Below are positions 8,768-17,344 of a DNA stretch of 64,000 nt, one piece after another. Position 1 is the stretch's first letter. Every line of letters starts with the position of its first letter. This DNA comes from Acutalibacter muris. Its GTDB lineage: Bacteria; Bacillota; Clostridia; Oscillospirales; Acutalibacteraceae. Below the pieces are notes generated by a model. That model saw only the letters and a list, made by a program, of their open reading frames with translations. It was not told where the DNA came from and ran no database searches. The position numbers and the translations under genes were made by a program. The stretch lies in assembly GCF_002201475.1 (NCBI RefSeq), contig NZ_CP021422.1, positions 930,001-994,000 on the forward strand, written 5' to 3'.

Positions 8768-10147
8768 ATGTTTGGAGAAAAGATACTGGACTACTGGGAC
8801 GATATTGTAAGGGACCTGGGTAAGCTGGTGGCTATCCCCTCCGTGGCCGTGCCCACAGAGGGGGAGCACCCCTTCGGGGACCCTTGCGCCAAGGCCCTGG
8901 ACACCGCGGTGGAGCTGGCGGAGAGCTACGGCCTTAAAGCCAAGAACGTGGACTATTACGCCGCCCACGCCGAGATAGGCGAGGGGGAGGGCAACGCTGT
9001 GGTCATGGCCCACCTGGACGTGGTGCCCGCCGGGGAGGGCTGGGACAGCGACCCCTTCACGATGGTGCTGACAGAGGACAGCCGGGCCATTGGCCGGGGC
9101 GTGGCGGACGACAAGGGTGCGGCTGTGGTGGCCCTGCACTGCCTTCGGGCCATAAAGGACGCGGGAGTAAAGGGCAAGCGCAAGCTCCGGGTTATATTCG
9201 GCTCCGCAGAGGAGATAGGTATGCACGATATGCCCTACTACTTCTCAAAGGAGCAGCACCCGGATATGGGCTTCACTCCGGACGCGGGCTACGGCATTTG
9301 CCACTGTGAGAAGGGCGGCCTGAACTTCCAGGTCAAGGGGGCTAACGACTCCACTCTGATAAAGAGCTTCACCGCCGGCACGGTGCCCAACGCCGTGCCC
9401 TCAAAGGCCGAGTGCCAGGTCGTCTGCACCGCGGCCGAGCGGGAGAAGCTGGCAGAAGCTGCCGGACACTTAGGCATAGCGGTAGAGGTCACCCCCACGG
9501 AGGGCGGCGCGAAGCTTTTGGCAAAGGGCAAGGCCGCCCACGCCGCCGCGCCACAGACAGGCATGAACGCGGCCTCCTACTTGGTGGAGCTGCTGTATGA
9601 GGTCTTCAGCGGGGAGCGCTTGGGCAGTTTCTTCACCTTTATCCATGAGAAGATAGCCCTTACCAGCGACGGCAGCCTCTTAGGGGTCAACATCAGCGAC
9701 GAGCCTAGTGGCCCCCTGACCTTCAACCTTGGCATCGTCAGGGTGACACCCGAGGACTGTTGCCTGACGGTGGATATCCGCTATCCCGCCACCAAGGAGG
9801 GCAAGTGGGTATCCGGGACCATACGGAAGGCCGTAGAAGCGGCGGGCCTTGAGTTCGTTCAGCTCAGCGACGCGGTACCTCTGTACCTGCCAAAGGAGAG
9901 CCGGCTTGTCACGCTGCTCTCCGGGGCCTATAAGGACGTGACCGGCGAGGACTGCGATATATTCTCCATGGGCGGAGGCACCTATGCCCGCCAGATGTTT
10001 GGCAAGGGCGTGGCCTTTGGGCCCGGGTTCCATGACGATATCCCCGCCCACGAGCACGACGTGAACGAGCAGATAAACCTGGAGAAGCTAAAGCTCCATG
10101 CGCAGATATGCCTGGAGGCCATGTACCGTATGTTTACGGCAGACTGA
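8768..10147 (+). CDS. Sapep/PepV-type M20 dipeptidase
   Basis: A 459-residue M20 metallopeptidase of the PepV/Sapep group. Metal-site motifs are visible: VVMAHLDVVPAGEGW (His and catalytic Asp), GVADDKGAA (bridging Asp), and FGSAEEIGMHD (general-base Glu). A lid domain follows, and the final metal ligand is near GFHDDIPAHEHDVNE. It hydrolyses dipeptides in the cytosol. The ATG at 8768 was chosen because GGATGAG is well spaced before it and the earlier TTG lies in the promoter. A single gene between a divergent spm pair and a terminator. Confidence 0.9.
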   Translation: MFGEKILDYWDDIVRDLGKLVAIPSVAVPTEGEHPFGDPCAKALDTAVELAESYGLKAKNVDYYAAHAEIGEGEGNAVVMAHLDVVPAGEGWDSDPFTMVLTEDSRAIGRGVADDKGAAVVALHCLRAIKDAGVKGKRKLRVIFGSAEEIGMHDMPYYFSKEQHPDMGFTPDAGYGICHCEKGGLNFQVKGANDSTLIKSFTAGTVPNAVPSKAECQVVCTAAEREKLAEAAGHLGIAVEVTPTEGGAKLLAKGKAAHAAAPQTGMNAASYLVELLYEVFSGERLGSFFTFIHEKIALTSDGSLLGVNISDEPSGPLTFNLGIVRVTPEDCCLTVDIRYPATKEGKWVSGTIRKAVEAAGLEFVQLSDAVPLYLPKESRLVTLLSGAYKDVTGEDCDIFSMGGGTYARQMFGKGVAFGPGFHDDIPAHEHDVNEQINLEKLKLHAQICLEAMYRMFTAD

Positions 10148-10201
10148 CCTTATATCATCCATATGCGCGTACCCCGAGGGGTTATGCCCGAAACAAGAGA
10201 G

Positions 10202-10225
10202 GCCCGGCAGGGAGAACTGCCGGGC
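10202..10225. terminator. Hairpin terminator between convergent genes
   Basis: GCCCGGCAG and CTGCCGGGC form a perfect 9-bp stem with a 6-nt loop between the dipeptidase and the convergent AraC-family gene. Confidence 0.6.
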
Positions 10226-10232
10226 TTCGGTA

Positions 10233-11078
10233 TTATGCGGACCCGGCCTGTCTCCTTCGATAAGCGCTGGGAGAGACCCCCTTGTACCGGGAAAATATCC
10301 TGGAAAAATAGCTTATATCGCTGAAGCCGCAGTTCAGCGCAATTTCCGTTACCGGGCGGGCGGTAAAGGCCAGCTGCTCGCCCGCCTGTTCCATCCGATA
10401 GTAATTGAGGTAGTCGATAGGGGTCCTGCCTGTCATCTGGGAGAAGGCCCGGCAGAAATACTTTGGGTTCATCCCCGCCACCGCCGCCAGTTCACTCAGT
10501 GTAACGGCGCTGTCATAGCGGTCGCGCATATAGGTGAGCACATTCTTCAGCCGCAGGGTCTTTTCCCGGCTCTCGGAGAAAGCTGGTTCTCCGCTTTCCA
10601 GCAGGCTGCCCATCAGCTGCCACATGAGCCCCAGGGTGGTCCACTCATAGCCCGGCGTCTCTCTTTCCATGGCTCCCATAAGCTGTTTGGATAGCTCAGA
10701 CTGGGCGCTGCCCGCCGGGAACACCCTTGTATAGCCGCTCTCCTCCGCCAGGAACTTTCCGGCGCTTTTGGCGCACACCGGCGTGTCATGCAGCAGGGTG
10801 CCCAGGTCGAACACCACGCACTGATACACACAGTCCCGGGGCGTGCCGCCGTGTATAACGCCGTCCCCCACCCAGGCGCAGTCCCCGGGGCCCATGGGGA
10901 AGCTGCCGCCGTCCAGGCTCAGACGGAAGCCGCCCTCTTTTACCAGAATCAGCTCATATTCCAGGTGCCAGTGCAGGGGCATCTGGTAGCGTGGGGAGGA
11001 GCTGTCCACCTTGTACAGCTCAATAGGGAAGCCAAAGGTTCCGCGGCGCTTGTTTTCGTACAGTCTGCTGTAATTCAT
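10233..11078 (-). CDS. AraC-family transcriptional regulator of the fucose locus
   Basis: A 281-residue regulator. Residues about 1-100 form a cupin-like sensor (MPLHWHLEYELILVKEGGF, with metal- or sugar-pocket histidines). The last 100 form the double helix-turn-helix of AraC/XylS proteins (TLSELAAVAGMNPKYFCRAF, then IALNCGFSDISYFSRIFSRY and the SPSAYRR end). It is divergent from a class II aldolase gene in a fucose-type cluster, so it is the likely sugar-responsive activator of that operon (inference). The gene itself looks intact although two of its presumed targets are broken. Confidence 0.88.
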   Translation of the reverse strand: MNYSRLYENKRRGTFGFPIELYKVDSSSPRYQMPLHWHLEYELILVKEGGFRLSLDGGSFPMGPGDCAWVGDGVIHGGTPRDCVYQCVVFDLGTLLHDTPVCAKSAGKFLAEESGYTRVFPAGSAQSELSKQLMGAMERETPGYEWTTLGLMWQLMGSLLESGEPAFSESREKTLRLKNVLTYMRDRYDSAVTLSELAAVAGMNPKYFCRAFSQMTGRTPIDYLNYYRMEQAGEQLAFTARPVTEIALNCGFSDISYFSRIFSRYKGVSPSAYRRRQAGSA

Positions 11079-11212
11079 GAAAACCCCTCTAAAAGTGAAT
11101 ATCCTCCTGTTTTGTCGGCGTATTTCTCCTAGATAAGGAGGTTAAAAGGTACTATAATACTATCAATCTAGCATATCGACGCTTATATGTCAATGGGAAA
11201 GGGAGGATCTGT

Positions 11213-11920
11213 TTGGAAAATTACCAGGAGATAAAGGACCAGATATGCGACGTATGCCACAAGACCTGGCAGCTGGGCTGGGTGGCCGCCAACGACGGCA
11301 ACGTCAGCGCCAGGCTGCCCGACGGAAATATCATCGCCACCCCCACAGGTATCAGCAAGGCTTTCATCACCCCGGAAAAGCTGGTGCTGCTGGATAGGGA
11401 GGGGAACGTGCTGGAGGCAAACGAAGGGTACAGGCCCTCCAGCGAGATAAAAATGCACCTGCGCTGCTATGAAAAGCGCCCGGACGTGCAGAGCGTCCTC
11501 CACGCCCACCCGCCCGGGGCCACCGGCTTTGCCGTGGCCCACAAGGCCATGGATATGTACAATATGATAGAGGACGTGGCGGTTATCGGTTCCGTGCCCC
11601 TTACCCCCTATGGCACCCCCTCCACCGGTGAGGTGCCCGACGCCATTGAGCCGTACCTGGAGGAGCACGACGTGATGCTGCTGGAAAACCACGGGGCTCT
11701 GGCCGTGGGCAGCGACGTGCTGACGGCCTTCTACCGCATGGAGAGCCTGGAGCTCTGGGCGAAGATAACCATCAACGCGGTGATACTGGGCGGCAGCTTT
11801 GACATCAGCCGGGACAATATACAGAAGCTTATTGATCTTCGCGGCTATTACCAGGTCACCGGGCGGCACCCGGGATATAAGCTCTATAACCCGGAGGACG
11901 ACGTATTACACAAGAAATAA
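11213..11920 (+). CDS. Class II aldolase, probable L-fuculose-1-phosphate aldolase
   Basis: A 235-residue zinc aldolase/epimerase-family protein. The catalytic Glu is in SSEIKMH, zinc-binding histidines in [12 protein letters not shown], and the third His in [11 protein letters not shown]. Next to a fucose isomerase remnant the best reading is FucA: cleavage of fuculose-1-phosphate to DHAP and lactaldehyde. Ribulose-phosphate epimerase-type activity remains possible from sequence alone. The start is TTG behind GGGAGGAT; no in-frame ATG fits. A TATAAT at 11153-11158 is a likely -10 box. This gene appears intact. Confidence 0.8.
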   Translation: MENYQEIKDQICDVCHKTWQLGWVAANDGNVSARLPDGNIIATPTGISKAFITPEKLVLLDREGNVLEANEGYRPSSEIKMHLRCYEKRPDVQSVLHAHPPGATGFAVAHKAMDMYNMIEDVAVIGSVPLTPYGTPSTGEVPDAIEPYLEEHDVMLLENHGALAVGSDVLTAFYRMESLELWAKITINAVILGGSFDISRDNIQKLIDLRGYYQVTGRHPGYKLYNPEDDVLHKK

Positions 11921-11958
11921 GAAGAAATATCAAAATTTCTAACCCAGGAGGAAAACAT

Positions 11959-12050
11959 ATGAATTATCCAAAGATTGGCATACGCCCCGCTATTGACGGC
12001 CGCTGGGGCGGCGTGCGCGAGAGCCTGGAGGCTCAGACCATGAGCATGAC
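11959..12050 (+). pseudogene. fucI: L-fucose isomerase, N-terminal fragment
   Basis: After a strong GGAGGAAAA ribosome site the frame encodes the FucI N-terminus, with [11 protein letters not shown] and [11 protein letters not shown] clearly matching the family start. Similarity stops after about 30 residues, where the DNA changes to AT-rich, unrelated sequence. The matching C-terminus of FucI is found 1.4 kb downstream in a different frame. FucI converts L-fucose to L-fuculose and is normally near 590 residues, so about 470 residues are missing and the enzyme cannot be made. Confidence 0.85.
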
Positions 12051-12086
12051 ATTGACAGCACACCGGACTATTCCCTCGCAAAGAAG

Positions 12087-12281
12087 ATGGATCTGGAAAT
12101 CCGAAAAGCCATTCAATCTTCCGGGGACTATCTTGGAAAAGTGTGGGCAGTCATTTTCAATATGCTTGGCATGGATTTTTATAAGCTGTCCCCTGATGAA
12201 CAGAAAACATTCAAAAAGGTTTTGTCAAAATCGCCCGCTATCAAAAACAGTCCGGTCAACTTCCGACGCAAGAGAAAATGA
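12087..12281 (+). pseudogene. C-terminal fragment of an unrecognised protein
   Basis: The frame is open from the fucI junction and encodes a basic tail (ends NFRRKRK) after a mostly helical stretch with [16 protein letters not shown]. There is no ribosome site before the internal ATG, and the frame continues upstream to the junction, so this looks like the 3' end of a gene cut when the segment entered fucI. I do not recognise the family. Confidence 0.45.
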
Positions 12282-12282
12282 A

Positions 12283-12322
12283 AACAGCCGTTGTGCGAAT
12301 GGATTTTCCTACAACGGCTGTT
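12283..12322 (-). terminator. Hairpin terminator in the foreign segment
   Basis: AACAGCCGTTGT and ACAACGGCTGTT are a perfect 12-bp inverted repeat with a 16-nt loop. On the minus strand TTTTCATTTTC follows, so it should end the XRE/membrane-protein transcript. Confidence 0.6.
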
Positions 12323-12409
12323 AATCTGGGGGATAATATTCACTTTTTATTCTTCTGCTATTGGAGTTGTGAGGTGCATCCTCTGAGAAATGCAAGTTGC
12401 AATTCGATA

Positions 12410-13027
12410 TTACCACGGAAAAACAAAGTAAACTATTAAGGAACTAATTACTGAAGCCACAATAAATATCTTCTTGCTTTTTGCTCTTTTATAAAAAAGT
12501 AGGAAAAAAACAATCACGCCTACAACATCCATTAGCAGTTGAAACAGAAATGTATGATGCTCCAAAAAATAAATAAAAATTGCGGTTGCTTCGGCGGCTA
12601 AAGCACCTATCGGAAGAGAATATAATATGGAATTAAAAATATATTCTCTGTTCCAGTAGTATAAGATGTAGGCTGCTATTGCACAAGGAATTGAAAGAAG
12701 CGTAAACAGAACGAATAGCGAAAAACGAAAACCACCGGAAAATAGGGGTACAAACATTCCTAAAATTGCCTGTAATCCATAAAAACTCAAGGTCATTCCA
12801 AACATATACAAAAACGAACTAATTCCTGCACAAATATTAGACGTGCTTAGTAGAACAATGGTAGTATTAGTGATTATCCAAAAACCCAGTAATGTTTGGA
12901 TTGACGAAAAACTCCATAATGTATCTGCGGGGAAATAATCCGCTAATCTGCAAATACACCCGACCAAAATTCCAACAAAAAAGATTTTTATATAAGATTT
13001 CGTACTATGTGTTAAAACTTTACTCAT
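12410..13027 (-). CDS. Integral membrane protein of the foreign segment
   Basis: A 205-residue protein with about six hydrophobic segments, such as IKIFFVGILVGCICRL near the N-terminus, FVLFTLLSIPCAIAAYIL in the middle and IFIVASVISSLIVYFVF at the end. It has a short basic KRAKSKK loop and no recognisable enzymatic motif. The start at 13027 was chosen because GGGAGGAA is eight bases upstream; an ATG two codons earlier is too close. It lies 41 bp downstream of a XRE regulator on the same strand; such regulator/membrane pairs are common on clostridial accessory DNA. Function unknown. Confidence 0.6.
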   Translation of the reverse strand: MSKVLTHSTKSYIKIFFVGILVGCICRLADYFPADTLWSFSSIQTLLGFWIITNTTIVLLSTSNICAGISSFLYMFGMTLSFYGLQAILGMFVPLFSGGFRFSLFVLFTLLSIPCAIAAYILYYWNREYIFNSILYSLPIGALAAEATAIFIYFLEHHTFLFQLLMDVVGVIVFFLLFYKRAKSKKIFIVASVISSLIVYFVFPW

Positions 13028-13068
13028 AAGCATTTCCTCCCAAGATTCAATTTGTTTTATTCCACATT

Positions 13069-13281
13069 TTAATTTTCTTCATCCTGCGTCAACTCAATCA
13101 CATCTAAAATGCCACAATTTAGGGCTTCGCAGATACGCAGCAGTGTTTTCATACTGATATGCTCGCCCTTGCCCATGTTGGCAATCATGTTGGTTGTCAG
13201 ACCGGCGGCAAGCCGCAAGTCCTCTTTTCTCATGCCACGTTCTTTCAAGGTGTTCCATAATGGCTGATAGCTGATGTTCAT
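13069..13281 (-). CDS. XRE-family helix-turn-helix regulator
   Basis: A compact 70-residue Cro/CI-type protein. The helix-turn-helix is in MRKEDLRLAAGLTTNMIANM, followed by the typical KTLLRICEALNCGILDVIEL end of this subfamily. The start at 13281 was chosen because it gives the conserved MNISYQPLWNTLKERG opening and has a purine-rich site before it. It is transcribed from its own consensus promoter and precedes a membrane protein gene. It probably autoregulates the pair (inference). AT-rich like its surroundings, unlike the host genes. Confidence 0.85.
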   Translation of the reverse strand: MNISYQPLWNTLKERGMRKEDLRLAAGLTTNMIANMGKGEHISMKTLLRICEALNCGILDVIELTQDEEN

Positions 13282-13323
13282 AGGCTTCCCGTCCCTCTTT
13301 CCATCGTCAAGTGTTCTGCACCC

Positions 13324-13352
13324 ATTATAGCAGAAATCTTGCGTTTCCACAA
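13324..13352 (-). promoter_or_regulatory. Promoter of the foreign XRE gene
   Basis: On the minus strand TTGTGG (13347-13352) and a perfect TATAAT (13324-13329) are 17 bp apart, about 40 bp before the start codon. Confidence 0.7.
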
Positions 13353-13433
13353 TATTTCTTGACCACACCGTCGTTTCCGTCTGGATTGTGCTTTTCCTTT
13401 CTCCGCTTTTATTACATCTAATTAGCCATAAGC

Positions 13434-13703
13434 TGGTTTGTGCCCAAGCTCACCGGGCACGGGGCCTTCACCGACGTGTACAGCGTCATGGCAAACTGGG
13501 GCGCGAACCACGGCGTTACGGTCTACGGCCATGTGGGGGCCGAGCTTATCACCCTCTCGTCCATGCTGCGTATACCGGTTAATATGCACAATGTGGAGCC
13601 GGAGCGGATATTCCGCCCCCATGCCTGGGCGGCTTTTGGAACAGAGGACGCCCAGAGCGCGGACTATAGGGCCTGCCGGGCCTATGGGCCCATATACGGG
13701 TGA
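13434..13703 (+). pseudogene. fucI: L-fucose isomerase, C-terminal fragment
   Basis: The frame reads [49 protein letters not shown] and finally [13 protein letters not shown], all characteristic of the FucI C-terminus. It begins abruptly at the end of the AT-rich segment, has no ribosome site or start of its own, and is in a different frame from the N-terminal fragment. About 90 residues remain. The GH95 gene starts 9 bp after its stop, showing that fucI and the fucosidase were once one operon. Confidence 0.88.
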
Positions 13704-13711
13704 GGCGCGGC

Positions 13712-15866
13712 ATGGGCGAGAGAAGCAGCCGCAAGGAGGTGTTCCACCGGCCCGCAGCCAGCTGGCACGAGGGCTTTCCCATAGGTAACGGCCGTATGGG
13801 CGCGGTGGTATATGGGGATTATAAAAGGGAAATCCTGGCTGTCAACGAGGACACCCTCTGGTCGGGTTATCCCAGCGAGACCTGGCCGGGCTTTTCCAGG
13901 GAGGCCAGCGCCCGGGCGGCGGAGTTCTGCCGGCTGGGCCGGAACAGGGAGGCCATGGAGCTGCTTGAGACCGAAGGCAGAGGGGCCGGGGACGTACAGA
14001 TGTATGCGCCCTTTGGAAACGTGATACTGGAATTCCTGGGCGAACGTTCTATTGAGGACTACCGCCGGGAGCTGGACCTGGGGGACGCGGTTATACGGGC
14101 CGCCTATGCCTGCAACGGCCGGCAGTACAGACATACTGTTTTTTGCAGCGCGGCGGACCAGGTGCTGGCGTACCGGGTGGAGGCCGGGGAGCCGTTCTCC
14201 CTGCGGATAACCGCTGAAGACGGTTTTCTCCGGCATACAGACTACACCTCAAAGGGCTTTCTGGCCCGGGGAGAGTGCCCGGGCAGGAACAGCTTTTCCG
14301 TGACCCAGGGACATGGGCCGCTGAGCTTTTCGGATAAGCCGGAGGAGCGCGGTATGCGCTACGTGGGCCTGGGGCAGGTGGTTACGGACGGAGAAGGTGT
14401 ACCCAGAGAGGAGGGCCTTCTCATAGAGGAGGCCACTCGGGTGACTATTTTTCTCTGCATCCGAAGCAGCTTTGCCGGGTTCGACCGCCACCCCTTCACC
14501 CAGGGCCTGGAGGAGACAGCCCTTGCAGAACGTGATATGGCCGCCTTTGAAAAAGACTTTGACGCCATGCTGGCAGGGCATATACGCGAATACAGGAGCT
14601 ATTTCGACCGGGTCGCGCTGGACCTTGGGGAGAGCCCTGACAGCGGCACGGACACGGACCAGCGCATCAGGAATGCGGAAAAAGGAGAGCCGGATCCCGA
14701 CCTGGCGGCGCTGCTGTTCGACTTTGGCCGCTACCTGCTGATATCCTGTTCCCGCCCCGGGACCCAGGCGGCAAACCTCCAAGGGCTTTGGAACCGGGAA
14801 AAATTCCCGCCGTGGTTCTGTGACTACACGGTCAATATCAACACGGAGATGAACTACTGGCTTACCGGCCCCTGCAACCTGGACGAACTGGCAGAGCCCC
14901 TGGCGCGCCTGAACCGGGAGCTGCTGGATAACGGCCGTATAACCGCCAGGGCCATGGGCAGAGAGGGCTCGGCCTGCTTCCATAACACCGACCTCTGGCG
15001 CAAGGCCTCCCCCGCCAGGGGAAAGACCAGCTGGGCCTATTGGCCCTTCGGCAGCGCCTGGATGTGCCGCAACCTCTATGAGACCTACCTGTTCAGCGGG
15101 GACAAGGACTATCTGAGAGGCCTCCTTCCCGTCCTTCGGGAAAACGCCCTCTTCTGCGAGAGCTCCCTCAGCGAAACGCCGGAGGGCCTTGCGGTTTGCC
15201 CGGCAACCTCCCCGGAAAATGAGTTCCTTATAGACGACCGGCCGGTGCCCACTGCCTACTATACCGAGCACACTCTGGCGGTAGTACGCAACTTATTCAG
15301 GGACTACGCCGAAGCTTGCCGGACTATGGGCGAACTCCGGGAGGCAGAGCGCTATGAGGAGCTGTTGGGCCGCATAGCCCCTATAAAAATTGGGGCATTT
15401 GGACAGGTGATGGAGTGGGACCGGGAGTTCCAGGAAAGCGACGTGCATCACAGGCACCTGTCCAACCTCTACGAGCTGCACCCGGGCCGGGGCATTTCCC
15501 AAAGCACCCCGGAGCTGCAAAGGGCGGCTGAGGTCACCCTTGAGCGCCGGGGGGACGAGGGCACCGGCTGGAGCCTTGCCTGGAAGCTGCTGATGTGGGC
15601 GCGGCTGGAAAACGGCCTTCGGTTCCAGCAGGTAATGAACAGGCTGTTCCGCCTTGTGGACCCGGAGGCGGCGGGGCAGTGTAAAGGGCCTTAGGGCCAG
15701 GGGCGGCGTCCTTGTGGATATCGCCTGGAGCAGGGAGTGCGTGGAGTACGCTCTTTTTAGTCCAACCAGCCGTACCGTTACGCTGCGGGTGATGGAGGGA
15801 CCCAGTGAGGAGGTTCGCCTTATTGGCGGGGGGACATATAGAAGTTCCGTAAAAAGGCCAAGATGA
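13712..15866 (+). pseudogene. GH95 alpha-L-fucosidase, internal deletion and frameshift
   Basis: The first 660 residues match GH95 fucosidases. The opening is PASWHEGFPIGNGRMG, then EDTLWSG, the active-site asparagines in NINTEMNYW (Asn375, Asn377) and the probable general acid in TSPENEF (Glu502). At VDPEAAG (about 15675) the frame jumps by one, and the next matching residues, GSVKGLRARGGVLVDIAW, belong near the family C-terminus. The usual segment between them, with the QIDGNFG motif holding the conserved Asp, is missing (roughly 50-65 codons). The original frame stops at 15694. The protein should be inactive. The start ATG at 13712 is used; the ribosome site is weak, consistent with coupling to fucI. 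Confidence 0.85.
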
Positions 15867-15894
15867 GCCGAAGGGCTGTTTTGGGAAAAATAAA

Positions 15895-15914
15895 CCCCCG
15901 GCTATAACCGGGGG
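15895..15914 (-). terminator. Terminator of the RpiR-family gene
   Basis: CCCCCGG and CCGGGGG form a 7-bp stem. On the minus strand TTTATTTTT follows, so it ends the RpiR-family transcript; it also separates it from the decayed fucosidase. Confidence 0.65.
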
Positions 15915-15936
15915 AACAAACCGCTTCTTTTACCTG

Positions 15937-16788
15937 TCACGCGCGCACATATTGGGCCACCTGCCTGGCGCGCTCAAGGTAGGGGGCGGTTTCGTTGTAA
16001 TAGCGGCTGATAAGGCATGAAAACAGGATATCTACCATGGTCATCTGGGCTATCCTGGAGCTCATGGCCCCGCTGCTCAGAGAGGGCTCCGGGGCGCTGA
16101 GCCCGAAGTGCACGTCGGAGTAGGAGCTTAAACTCACCGGCCCCAGCCGGGAGATGGAGATTATGAAAGCTCCGGCCCTTCTGGCCGCTTCACAGGCCCG
16201 CAGGACCTCTCTCGCCTCGCCGGACCAGGACAGGGCCAGCACCACATCCTCCGGCCCCAGCAAAGCCGCCGAGGACAGCTGAAGATGGGGGTCGGAGTAG
16301 GCCGATACCTGTTTGCCAATGCGCACAAGCTTCTGCTGTGCGTCAAGGGCGGCCAGGTGAGAAGCGGCCACCGCGTACACATCTACCCGCCGGGCGTCAA
16401 AAAGCTTGCCCGCGGCAAGCTCCACCTGGTCGGGATCGATAAGTGTGCTGGTGTCCTCGATGGCCCGCATATTGTGCTGGCATACGCTCTGTATCACGTT
16501 CCCGGCTCGGTCGCCTATCTTGATATCGCTGCATTCCCTGTCCTGACTCTGGCGGGCCACGGCCAGCTCACTGGCCAGCTTCAGGGAGAATTCCCGATAG
16601 CCGCGATAGCCCAGCTTCTTGCAGAAGCGCACCACCGCCGCCTGGCTGGAGTCGCTGCGGCCGGCCAGCTCCTCCACGGAGATACCCACCACGTCGTTCA
16701 GATTGCTAATTAAATATACCGCTATTTTTTGCTCTGAGGCCGGAAGGCTGTCCATGATTTCATTCAATTTTAGCACGATCCCTGCCAC
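15937..16788 (-). CDS. MurR/RpiR-family transcriptional regulator
   Basis: A 283-residue regulator. An N-terminal helix-turn-helix (ISVEELAGRSDSSQAAVVRF, residues about 35-54) is followed by the KKLGYRGYREFSLKLASEL linker of RpiR proteins, and then a SIS sugar-phosphate-binding domain from about residue 110 (VYAVAASHLAALDAQ, VLALSWSGEAREVL). The start is GTG with AGGTG upstream. The family senses phosphosugars. No sugar gene is transcribed divergently next to it, so its target is not obvious; the dyad 130 bp upstream may be its site. Confidence 0.85.
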   Translation of the reverse strand: MAGIVLKLNEIMDSLPASEQKIAVYLISNLNDVVGISVEELAGRSDSSQAAVVRFCKKLGYRGYREFSLKLASELAVARQSQDRECSDIKIGDRAGNVIQSVCQHNMRAIEDTSTLIDPDQVELAAGKLFDARRVDVYAVAASHLAALDAQQKLVRIGKQVSAYSDPHLQLSSAALLGPEDVVLALSWSGEAREVLRACEAARRAGAFIISISRLGPVSLSSYSDVHFGLSAPEPSLSSGAMSSRIAQMTMVDILFSCLISRYYNETAPYLERARQVAQYVRA

Positions 16789-16916
16789 AAGTCAGCACCT
16801 ACCTTATACCATAAGATTTTTGCAGACTATATGCACCAACTGATTAAAATTTTGCACAGGCCCTGGTCTGGGCAGTTTCTATTATAGAATTAACAGGCAA
16901 ACCAGTCAATAGACAA

Positions 16917-16950
16917 TATGCACAAATTTTGGAAAATCAATTTGTGCATA
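16917..16950. promoter_or_regulatory. Long perfect dyad TATGCACAAATT
   Basis: TATGCACAAATT (16917-16928) and AATTTGTGCATA (16939-16950) are a perfect 12-bp inverted repeat with a 10-nt spacer, directly after the stop of the DUF2752 gene and in the upstream region of the RpiR gene. A related half-site, TATGCACCAA, occurs near 16839. It may be an operator or the terminator of the DUF2752/DegV transcript; there is no clear T run. Confidence 0.45.
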
Positions 16951-16951
16951 C

Positions 16952-17344
16952 CTACGGTCCGGCCCAGGAGGGGGCCAGCCACTGGAAGCCCGGAAGGTTG
17001 CGCAGCACAGTGAACATAAGGCCCAGACCAAGCGCCGCGCAGAGGGCGGGGATAAAGGCCTTTGACCTGTACAGCGGCCTTTTCCCCTGTGTAAAGCGAA
17101 GAAGCTCCACCACAATATATATGCCCGCCCCGGGCAGGAACGCCAGCATAAAGAGGTTTTGTCCCAAGGCGCCCCTAAAATCACCCCGCAGCAGCGCCGC
17201 CACCATGCGCTGGGTGCCGCACCCGGCACAGTAGAGGCCGGTGTATTTCAGTATCAGGCACTCTGGTCTCAACAGCAGTATGGCCGCCGCTCCAAGGCAG
17301 AGGGCCAGCAGTACCCCGGCGGCTATAAGAGCGCGGCGCTTCAC
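16952..17344 (-). CDS. DUF2752 membrane protein
   Basis: A 130-residue protein with the DUF2752 signature YCAGCGTQRMVAALLRGDF (close to the usual CPxCGxTR pattern) and three hydrophobic segments: residues 5-25, 63-82 and 98-115. Function is unknown for the family. Its start overlaps the end of the DegV gene by 4 bp, so the two are translationally coupled. The two cysteines could bind metal or form a disulfide (inference). Confidence 0.78.
   Translation of the reverse strand: MKRRALIAAGVLLALCLGAAAILLLRPECLILKYTGLYCAGCGTQRMVAALLRGDFRGALGQNLFMLAFLPGAGIYIVVELLRFTQGKRPLYRSKAFIPALCAALGLGLMFTVLRNLPGFQWLAPSWAGP

Larger units (their letters stand above)
12051..13433. mobile_element. AT-rich foreign segment replacing the middle of fucI
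   Basis: Between the two fucI fragments lies about 1.38 kb that is visibly richer in A+T than the flanking genes. It carries a truncated small frame on the plus strand, and a XRE regulator plus a membrane protein on the minus strand. No transposase, integrase or terminal inverted repeats were seen, so the mechanism (remnant of an integrated element with a deletion, or illegitimate recombination) is open. It replaced rather than only interrupted fucI, because the missing fucI part is not present elsewhere in the window. Confidence 0.7.

Noticed and set aside
12051..13433. Insertion sequence or integrative element in fucI
   Set aside because: No transposase, integrase, terminal inverted repeats or target duplication were visible, so only a foreign segment of unknown type is reported.
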